From Solen grandis (lineage: Eukaryota; Mollusca; Bivalvia; Adapedonta; Solenidae), in the NCBI GenBank assembly GCA_021229015.1, contig CM037778.1, forward strand, positions 13,979,294-14,043,293: a stretch of DNA of 64,000 nucleotides, given 5' to 3'. The translations under genes were made by a program, and so were the position numbers. The notes under the pieces were generated by a model that was given only the letters and a program-made list of their open reading frames with translations, searched no databases and had not been told where the DNA came from. This document shows positions 55,321-64,000 of this stretch, piece after piece (position 1 is the first letter of the stretch; each line of letters opens with the position of its first letter).

Positions 55321-56200
55321 AAAAAGCTGAAATGGAAAGGTAAACCTAAGGCAGAAGAATCATTTTACAATGTTCATTCAACCATGAAATGAAGGTCACA
55401 GCCATAAATCTCATGAATGTTAAATAGATCTTATCATGATGTACATATGTACCTAGTTTCATAAAAATGTGAAATCATCTCCATAGAAAAAAAAAGCTTA
55501 AACGCAAAGGTAAACCTGGGCCAGGACAACCATTTTTTTTATTATTCATTCAACTGTGAAATAATGGTTACAACTATACATTTGCATAAATATTACATAT
55601 CATGGCATACATGTGTACCTAGTTTCATAAAGTTGTGAAGTCATCTTTATAGAAAACTAGGAATGTGTCCAGGGGACACAGATGCCCCCACCCTTCGCAT
55701 TTTCCAAAACCAAGGCCAACACCCAGGAGCGCAAGTCATGTCCTGAGTAATATATCCATGAAGTTTAAAGTCTATAGCACAAATACCTTCGGAGTTACCT
55801 GTGTCACAGTTTTGGGATGGACGGGCGGACAAAGGCAACTCTATGTGCCTCATGCTTTGGTGGGGGGACATAAAAATAACCAGGTGCACAAGTTCATGCC
55901 CTGAAAAATATATTCATGAAGTTTCAAGTCTGTAAACAAATACTTTCAGAGTTACGTGAGTCACAAGCATAAAATTCCATACTTTTCAAAAACAAAGGCC
56001 CATAACTCTGTCAAATTCAACGGCGTTTCGATGAAAATACTCAGGTGTGCAAGTTCATGTCCTGAATAATATATCCATAAAGTATCAAGTCTGTAGTACA
56101 AATACTTTCAGAGTTATGCGTGTCACAAGGTTTCGGGACAGACGTACGGACAAAGGCAAATCTATATGACCCCCTCCCATTTTTGGTGGGGGTGTAACGT
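55321..56200. repeat. Two adjacent repeat blocks with internal tandem units
   Basis: 55321-55655 holds two units of about 165 bp (shared GTACCTAGTTTCATAAA and AAAGGTAAACCT). 55660-56200 holds units with GTCCTGAGTAATATATCCAT and ACGGACAAAGGCAA. Both blocks are non-coding; the style matches the other hairpin-ended families. Confidence 0.5.
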
Positions 56201-56370
56201 TGTAAACAGACCCCCATAGAATAATGACCCCCCGGTCATTAAATTATATAAAATAGTGACTCCTCGGTCATAATATTATGACCGGGGGTCATAATATTAT
56301 GACTCCACCACACGTAGAAAAACGACCCACACGTATAATTGTGACCCCCTATAGAATAACGACCCCTATC
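56201..56370. repeat. Palindromic GACCCCC repeat
   Basis: A perfect 18-bp palindrome GGTCATAATATTATGACC at 56266-56283, followed by a second near-copy at 56287-56303, inside repeated GACCCCC/ATAGAATAA(T/C)GACCCC phrases. Confidence 0.6.
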
Positions 56371-57236
56371 CCAAATCTATATCCATGTAATGTATATTTA
56401 TTACATAGGCATCGGAGGAGAATATGGTAATGTCACCAGTCTGTACGTGCGATGCTCAACAGTATTTTGTGACCACAACTAATCATTCATTACTGGACGG
56501 AATTGATTTAAACTTTCAGGGATTAGGCCTACTACTACCGATGCCCAATTGTGCACAAAGAAAAAATGAATTTGCTCCACATATTCGAGAGTTATATAGC
56601 CCTTAAATTCGAACAACATCTTACTGCCATGTGCGTCCCAGTTCATAAAACATAGGAATTCCCCACAACCGATTTACAAATGTATGCCTTATATTCATAT
56701 AATAATAATTTTATTCTTTAAACTATACTTTTCTTAGTATAGATAATACAGCTTTCTTGCTTGCTTCATATTGTTTAGGTAAATGACGCATTGCCGTTGA
56801 AAATTAAAGCAGAGTAAATAATTATTGCTAGTTCCGATTATCGGTGGTTCGGGAGTCTAAAGGCTAATATTCGGTAAATAAGACCCCAAAATTATTATGA
56901 GCAAGATTTATGCATAAAAAAGGTAGAACGAAAGAATTTTTATTTGAAACTGTATGGAGTACAACTGTAATAAGAAGTCCCTGGGTGTTTGCTTTGGTAA
57001 AACATCACAGCGCATCATCTGTTTAGATATTAGGCTATCTAGCAGTAATTCACACAACTTTTTTTAAGCACGACGAAGATGCTGTTTTAAACAAAATTCA
57101 GCATAAATTGTTTAGTTATTTCAGTAGAATAACATACAGAAAAATGATTATTGTCAAATATAAAGATATTTGGTTGATATTTTCAGAAATATTTTCAATT
57201 TTATGGGAAAAAAACACATGAATTTCATGTATTTCA
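56371..57236. other. AT-rich non-coding stretch
   Basis: No gene recognised; it ends in TTCATGTATTTCAG, a plausible splice acceptor for the next exon. Confidence 0.4.
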
Positions 57237-57237
57237 G

Positions 57238-57530
57238 TGTTACATGTAAAAAAGGCCGTGGCATTATTTACCAGAGTTGCAAGCGAAGGCGAAATTATTA
57301 AAATAAAGGAAATTCTTGCTGAAAAATCATTTGCGAAGACAAATGGTTGTAGAATTTGGGTTGGCGAGTTAGATAGAGACAATTATGGAATAACACGCCT
57401 AACATTGAGTGGCCGGAGAATTCGGTTTTCTGTCCATCGCTTGGCATACTTCGTTTCGCTAGAGTGTCAAAGTTTGCCTTTACATAACACTTTCATAAAT
57501 ATTATGCATTTAAAATATATTATATAATGT
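57238..57530 (+). CDS. Exon with a His-Me finger (homing-endonuclease-type) zinc-binding loop, partial
   Basis: After a good splice acceptor at 57224-57237, an open frame gives a helical N-part (AVALFTRVASEGEIIKIKEI) and then NGCRIWVGELDRDNYGITRL ... VHRLAYFVSLECQSLPLHN. The order C-x-x-W-x-G, D-x-D/N-x-Y-G, H-R-L-A-Y is the signature of the His-Me endonuclease zinc-loop family (I-PpoI type). The C-terminal part (HLCH...C...HL) is missing or lies in a later exon or was lost: the last 15 codons before 57527 look non-native. Domesticated or mobile-element derived versions occur in animals; catalytic competence cannot be judged. Confidence 0.55.
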
Positions 57531-57944
57531 GCTGAACTAAGAAAAGCATCATTTTATGTCCCACGGCAATGCAATCTGCTGTATTTTGTGTCTTTTAGGT
57601 TGTATTTAAGTCTATAATGCCATATTTTCTTAACATGTTTGACCATTTATTGAATATTCCATTCCTATCATGTGTCATAATCACATATTAGTGTAATATA
57701 ATTGTATAGGTGGTAAAGGATCCAGATCTTGCACATTTTTACTGGGTATACTTATATTCTTTGCATATACTGTATAAAGAAAATGGAGTGCTGAAAATGC
57801 CAAAAAATGGTATAGTTCATTTAAGGCATGAATAAAAAAAAGGAAACAATATTCAGTAACAAAATCTCATATTTTGTATTAAGATATGTATAAACTTGCA
57901 GAAAAAATGCATATAAAGTACAACAATCAACATTAAGGCGCTCC
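57531..57944. other. Non-coding stretch
   Basis: Nothing recognised; no continuation of the preceding domain found. Confidence 0.4.
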
Positions 57945-58615
57945 TTAAGGTAGCACACCACACTAAATGTAGCCACAGCTTCGAATGGCCAGGGAGGATT
58001 TCTTGAATAGGGTAAATATTCTGGATTTAAATGGCTGTTTGTCTTTTAAATGCTTTTTTAGCATCAAATTTGTTCTTGTGACTTCTAATATGAACTCTGG
58101 CAAATTCGAAAACAGGGCTAATAATCATTTGTTCATGCACGAGAATGTCAAGGACGCCATTTTCTGTAAACAGTGCATTTCGACTGCATGGTGGTAAATA
58201 TCAAGTCATTTTACAAGGGGGTACAAACTTTTAGCAATTGCCAAAAATATTCATGCGTGAGCACCACATTTTTGGGGATAGTTTGCAAGTATAGGGAGTT
58301 GCTAAAGCAGAAACACTTTGTTTTAAGCCCTTCTATTTGCAGATATTTTTTGCCAGAGTGACAAAATGTGGTGTTTGTGGTCTCGGCCCACAGCAGATTT
58401 TTGCCTTCAACAGGATGAATCACAGCTTCTTGTACTGCCTGACCACTGTAAATGTCACAATTTTATTGCAGATTTGCAATGCAATGACTAATATGTTATC
58501 AATAAATGGTGTCTTTTTTTTCAGGTTTTTCATTTTGGAGTCAGGAATTTTGGACATCTTGCTTGCGGGACGTGGACAACAAAAAGTTGGATTTTAGTGT
58601 GGAGTGCTACCTTAA
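57945..58615. mobile_element. TTAA-flanked MITE, 671 bp
   Basis: Starts TTAAGGTAGCACACCACACT and ends in the near-perfect complement (AGTGTGGAGTGCTACCTTAA). TTAA at each outer edge is the duplication expected of piggyBac-type cut-and-paste elements. Several 60-86-codon frames inside are unrelated to a transposase, so it is non-autonomous. Confidence 0.65.
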
Positions 58616-59126
58616 CAGAAAACCAGTACTTCATCAAATAGCTAAAATGGCCGATAAAATGGCGGACTTCGATAACACGTGACTTCAGACTGGATCCTGT
58701 CTCATCTAAGAATCATAAAGCACACATAATACTGAGCGGGCAAACATCGCATCAGGTGCTAATCTTATATACGACAACATTATAGGACTTATTTTTCTAT
58801 GCTGATTCGTAAATATTTCTATCATATTTCTTCCTTAAAATTTTACCGAATGTCGTCAGATATCGCACCGGTACAGATTCTTTGCTAAATTATGCGGATA
58901 CCCAAACGATTCTAAAATCCGGATACGCCATGCTAGCCAACGCCATGCTAGCCAATCAATATCAAACCCTTTTTGGGGTATGAAAGTTTACCAAATACAT
59001 TAAAGAGACTATGGTTGTATGAAATTTCATGCAGTACGTAGTAGAATCGCAGTTGAATCACCATGGACGCCGTGGGGACATGACGGGTACACTAAGGACG
59101 CAAAAGGTCGCAGGCCGACGGCGAGT
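58616..59126. other. Non-coding stretch
   Basis: Nothing recognised beyond a short direct repeat (ACGCCATGCTAGCCAA) near 58926-58950. Confidence 0.4.
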
Positions 59127-59262
59127 ATTACGTAGGATAGTACGCCGGGAACCAGACTAGAATTTGGCAAACTCCACGCAGTAGTTACCTCTCCTTACAT
59201 TTGGTAGTTAGTCTGGTTCCCGGGGCATCGTCAATGGTTCCCGGCGTACTATCCTGCGTAAT
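59127..59262. repeat. Nested inverted repeat
   Basis: 28-bp arms (59127-59154 and 59235-59262, one mismatch) built around AGGATAGTACGCCGGGAACC, with a second internal complement of GGGAACCAGACTA at 59209-59223. It would fold into a long hairpin; probably a foldback element. Confidence 0.65.
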
Positions 59263-61559
59263 AGTACTATCCCGGAGTCATGGGTTTTCACGCACTTATG
59301 TATTTAGCTCGTTGCGGATATTATTTTAATTGAAATTAACTGTTTAACTACTTTGGCTGCAACTAGATGTATTTGCTCTCTTTCAACGAAATATCATAAG
59401 TCTACGTCGTATTTTCACGCAATCTCCACGCAGTTATCTCCCCTTCATTCTTCGGCATAGATCTCTGCCACCACGAATTGCCTTTATCAGGATTTCTGAT
59501 ATATATATTTTTTAATTGTTAAAAAAACTGTTTCTATGTATCAGCTTAGTTTTCTCTAGTTCAAATATGATGAAATAAATAAAAAATTATAATAAATAAA
59601 AAATATTTTTTTTAAATAACCGTTAATTTAATCTTTGTTTTTCAAATTCTTTTTATTTTACAGCGAGTGGCATTTTCCTAAGTATATTTCTTTAGTAAAC
59701 ATCATTTATCGCCTTGTGGTAAAAATAGTCTCTGCATGAAGATCTATAAATAGCAAATCTTCGCCATTTTGTAAGCCTACCATCATCACGTGACATTTGT
59801 GACAGCAGTTATTCTTTTTGCTAAGTGAGCGTGCAAGGGAGATCACTGTGTGGAGTTTGATTTTCACGAAGTAGCAGACATTTTTAGGGGATACCCCAAA
59901 CTTAGTTAACTTGTGTATTACGTCATATGTTTCTCCATGCTATAAATAAGGGGGTTTTCTGGCGTTCAGCATTGTTGAATATTGTTTCCAATACTTTAAT
60001 TATCTCAGTTATATGTTAAGTATTAAATCACACAAATATTAAGTTTATTCACACTGTTTGAGGTCATATTAGGTATCCTTTCAAAATAAAAAAAAAAGAA
60101 TTTCCTCTACTCTAAACATGGCATATGTCAAGTGGGCTATGCCACGTGATCTTGTAAATAAAAATGGAGAAAAAAAAAGTTCCGATAAAGTGACATTACA
60201 GAGTAAATTAGTATTATAAAAAAAATCACGTAGGATTGGAAACATTTTTTTCCAGCTAATACTGATGCTACCACCTAGAGTATGCCAAAAGCATAAAAAC
60301 ATGTAAGAAATAATCCTAATATTTAAGCTTGTTACTTTCAAAAAACGCAACAGTACTAGTATACCATATGACAATCACATGACCGGTTTGACAGATTGAG
60401 GTAACCAGACGATAAAAATATGGAGGGAAATGCATTCATTAAAAATTTTAGGGGATAAATAATAAACTGCTTTAAAAGTATTAAGTTTTTTTTTTCTTTA
60501 AAACAGACTATTCCTCTAATCTTTTTAATTTTTACTCTTGACAAATGTATTTTCCACACATCTAATTATCTGTCTATAGTTGAAAATCAGATAAATAAAG
60601 TACCGACGCTAATGACGTAATCATAGCTTGTGTTAATAGAAATTCCGGAAATTACGATACTGCGCGAAAACGTATGTGTAGATTATTGTATTTTTCCCCT
60701 AAAAGAAGATAATGCATTATACTGTCTATTTAATATTATATGTTTAGTTTTAAGATTAAAAATATACTTAAGAGATAAAATGGTATTTCATTGCATATAA
60801 TCACGGACGTATACTAGATGTAATGTACACCCATGCTAAAATCAAATACTTCTGAAACATATCATTTGATGATGTGTAATTATGTTAATATAAGTATGAT
60901 CATTTCTAAATATATTTTAAGGATTTTGTAAGTCTTGAATGAATCAAATATATGTACATGATGCACACACTACAGGCTAGTAAACAGTGGTTAAATAGTA
61001 AAATTTAGGATTTCTTAATCATTTATGTATCTAAAAATATTTATGTTAATAATATTTATATTTTTATCGTATTGTTGCAGTCTAGAGATTTTAGTGTCTT
61101 TTTCTTGACAGCTTGTTAATTTGTATAATAAAGTTATGCCCAAAAAGATGATTTTCATGAACCCACTTTCGTTAGACTTTTGCCTCAACGTTTTACATCT
61201 AAACTTCACTAATTAATCGTGAACATCTTCTAAATGCTGATGAATGATGCATAATGGTAAACACTGGGCATATCAAATAAAAATATCACTGAATTTGGTC
61301 TACAACACTTGTGGTTATGCCAGAATCAATGTGTCATAAATTTAGGAAAAATTGAAAATAAAATTTTAAATGTATATAAACAAAACTGGTTTTCTAACGT
61401 AAATACATGTACCGGTAATTCAAATGGATTAGAAACATATAATTTTTTTAGTATGACTTTTGTTTGGAAGAATACTTACGGAAAATTCATATAAATAAAT
61501 TTAGAATAACCTTAACAAAATTTAGAATACCTTCGCACGACCTAGCAACAGAAAAAGGC
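59263..61559. other. AT-rich non-coding stretch
   Basis: No gene, RNA or repeat family can be supported. Confidence 0.4.
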
Positions 61560-61619
61560 AGACACAATGGAACTGCGAGAGAGACAGAAAATGTACTATA
61601 AAAAGTAAATTCTTATTTT

Positions 61620-64000
61620 GCTGACACGGGGACCAATAAGAATAAGAGATGGTTCAATGACGAATGCAAAAGAAAGTATATGTTATATATTAATTCATTA
61701 CAGATGTTTAATTTGAATAAGAATGAATAAGAATGATACAAATAGTCAAAATCTGCACAAACACAAGAAAGATTATAAGTATTGCTGTCGTAAATCTAAA
61801 AGAAAATTCTTTTTACATGAGGCAGCAAAACTAAATGAGCTGAAAACTAAATCACTAAGAGACTTTTGGAAGAAATTTTAACATAATAAATTGTCAGGAA
61901 TGGGTGAAAATATTGATCCTATTGATTTTTATGAATATTTTAAAAAACTTAGCTCGGATATTGAAATTGAAGAAGATGAGGATGTAGTTAATTTTTTATC
62001 CAATTTTGATTCGGGGGAACATAATTATGATATATCATACGATGAATCAGACGTGCCTTTTACATTGGATGAAATCTCATCGTCTATTAAATTAAGGCAT
62101 GTTCATATGATAATATAATAAACGAATATTTTAAAGAAACTGGGAACGTGTTGATTGAACCGTTAAAGTTTTTCTTTAATTATATATTGAGTAAACAATC
62201 ATTTCCCAAATCTTGGTCTAAAGGAGTTGTGATACCGGTTTACAAAAAGGGTGATTCTTGTAATCCTAATAATTATAGAGGTATTACACTAGTTAGCTGT
62301 TTCGAGAAGCTTTTTACCGTATGTATAAACCAGCGGCTTAAAAAATGGACTGAGAAATACAATATACTAACGAACTCTCAGTTTGGATTTAAAGCAAATC
62401 ATAGTACGATTGACGCGATATTCCTTCTGAAGAATTTCATTCATATGCAATTTAAAGATAAAAAGAAACTGTTTGTATGTTACGTGGATCTATTTAAATG
62501 TTTTGACTATCTATAGAAATGGTCTATGGTTAAAACTTATCAAAACGTGCATGAATGGTCGTCTGTTTACAGTAATAAGATCATTGTATGATGATGTGAA
62601 GCTTTGTGTTAGACATTTAAACAGTCTATCAGACTTCTATAATTGTGATATTGGTTTATTGCAAGGAGAGATCGTCTCACTGATATTTTCCTTATTCATC
62701 AATGATATAGAATCAGATTTACAATTAAATAATCCTGGTATTACTCTTGACCATCTCTCAATATATCTTTTATTATTTGCGGATGACGCAGTGCTGTTTT
62801 CAGAAACTGCAATCGCTGGATAATCTGAATAATTATTGTGCAAAGTGGAAATTAAGAGTTAACGTGGAGAAAACAAAAGTAATGATTTTCAAAAAAGGTG
62901 AAAGGGTTGATCAAAATGTTCATTTTCATTACAACAATGCAATTTTAGAAATAGTTTCATCTTTCAATTATCTTGGTATAGTATTCACCAGTAGAGGATC
63001 TTTTGTAAATGTAACACATAGACTGGCGGATAAAGCCCTGAAATCTATGGGGTGTCTTTTTAAGATTATACGGGATCTAGAAGTACCCATCAAAATAATT
63101 TTAAACCTTTTCGACACATATGTTACGTCTATATTGACTTATGCCTGCCCGGTATGGGGATTTTTAAAAGCCGATAATATAGAAAGAGTGCATAGGAAAT
63201 TTTTAAAACGGATATTGGGAGTTAAATTATCAACATGTAATTCAGCTATATATGGAGAATTAGGATGATATCCATTATATATTGTAAGATATACAAGAAT
63301 TGTTCAATATTTTTTACGTCTTTTTTGCAATAAAAAAAATACAAATTCTTTGTTAAAATCTATGATAGTGACACTAAGGAATGACACGGAGAGGAATGTA
63401 ACAGGTGATATCTGGACCAGTCAGGTCAAACATTTATTACAAACAACGGGATTCTTAGACGTGTGGATTTATCCAGAATCAATAAATGCTAATATTTTCA
63501 CAAAGGTATTCAAAAATAGAATGATAGATATGTATGTTGGAAGTTGGTATAATGATATAGAATCAAGGAATTCATTGTATTTGTATACAGAAATAAAACC
63601 ACATTTTGAATTATCACCTTATCTAGCTAAAATAAATTGTTATAAAGTTAGCATTATTATAGCAAGATTAAGACTCTCATCCCATCAGCTGAACATAGAA
63701 TCTGGTAGATATAATAACATACAAAGAAACGAAAGGAAATGTATTTTATGTTCCACAAATGATGTAGAAGATGAATACCATTTTGTTATTCGCTGTTCAT
63801 CTTACAATAATTTAAGAATTACATATTTACCGAAGTATTATTATAAAAAAAAACAAGTATGTTCAAATTTATTGAACTGATTAATACTAATACTTATAAG
63901 GTAAAATTGTTGTACAAGCTTAGTATGTTTTGTAAAAAAGCATTTAACTTGCGTAAAGAATTGTTGACAAACCATTCGCATTTTACGGAAAATTAGAATT
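61620..64000 (+). pseudogene. 5'-truncated non-LTR retrotransposon (LINE), reverse transcriptase to C-terminus
   Basis: Starts in the linker between endonuclease and RT (RWFNDECKRKYMLYINSLQM) and passes through RT blocks: FPKSWSKGVVIPVYKKGD, NNYRGITLVSCFEKLF, QFGFKANHSTIDAIF, VCYVDLFKCFD (first catalytic Asp), GLLQGEIVSLIFSLFIND, the FADDAVLFS active site (near 62775-62800), then WKLRVNVEKTKVMIF and a thumb. A C-terminal zinc-like CILCSTNDVEDEYHFVIRC is at 63745-63800. Frame breaks or stops occur near 62100, 62515, 62820 and 63268. The endonuclease is missing. The window ends at or near the element end. Clade is unresolved (jockey/CR1-like). Confidence 0.85.

Overview
The window reads as repeat-rich, AT-rich nuclear DNA of a marine invertebrate, most likely a bivalve mollusc. 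Evidence for this is a GT31 glycosyltransferase, tRNA-derived SINEs, LINE remnants, several hairpin-ended repeat families that I associate with bivalve genomes, two 100-N scaffold gaps and no bacterial gene organisation. The species is not identifiable from sequence alone.

The centrepiece is a structurally complete Polinton/Maverick (adintovirus-like) element at 27774-44823 (17,050 bp). It begins AGTAGTATAGGG, has terminal inverted repeats of about 300 bp that differ only in a homopolymer tract, and is flanked by a perfect 6-bp target duplication TACGCA. Its core is a plus-strand gene block (29767-42136): protein-primed family B DNA polymerase, F-box-like protein, small protein, packaging ATPase, two basic or hydrophobic proteins, a conserved Polinton protein, chromodomain integrase, two-TM protein, minor capsid, pX/pVI-like protein, major capsid, Cys/His protein and adenain-like protease. 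A zinc-knuckle gene is transcribed divergently from the polymerase. Many genes carry single-base frame breaks although all signature motifs survive and the TIRs are practically identical, so base-level assembly error or very recent decay is likely. No repaired sequence is given here.

Outside the core lie short accessory genes (28109-28960 and 42368-44521). They share a repeated, apparently bidirectional promoter module. Each ends in a 16-nt stem-loop, GGCCCTTTTCAGGGCC or a variant, with A-rich 5' flank, usually AACCC 3' flank and a purine-rich GAAAGG-type motif about 15 nt further on. This matches the metazoan replication-dependent histone mRNA 3' end (SLBP stem-loop plus U7-type downstream element). 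The core block and the zinc-knuckle gene instead have AATAAA signals. Histone-type 3' ends on the accessory genes of a virus-like element is the observation I consider most novel. A decayed relative at 54.0-55.17 kb keeps the same gene-hairpin-gene-hairpin order.

Other regions: 0-19 kb is non-coding with SINEs, MITEs, an L1-like LINE relic (8.8-10.5 kb), a hairpin-ended repeat with internal tandem units (10.5-11.9 kb) and an irregular minisatellite (15.5-15.9 kb). 19.3-24.0 kb holds a beta-1,3-glycosyltransferase gene whose 3' part plus flank is tandemly triplicated (about 1.25-kb unit), all copies damaged or incomplete. 24.8-27.1 kb holds two further hairpin-ended repeats. 45-64 kb holds an unknown ORF cut by a gap, a SINE with a (TTAC)n tail, LINE fragments, a hAT-like candidate, a His-Me endonuclease-like exon, a TTAA-flanked MITE and, at the right edge, a 5'-truncated LINE reverse transcriptase.
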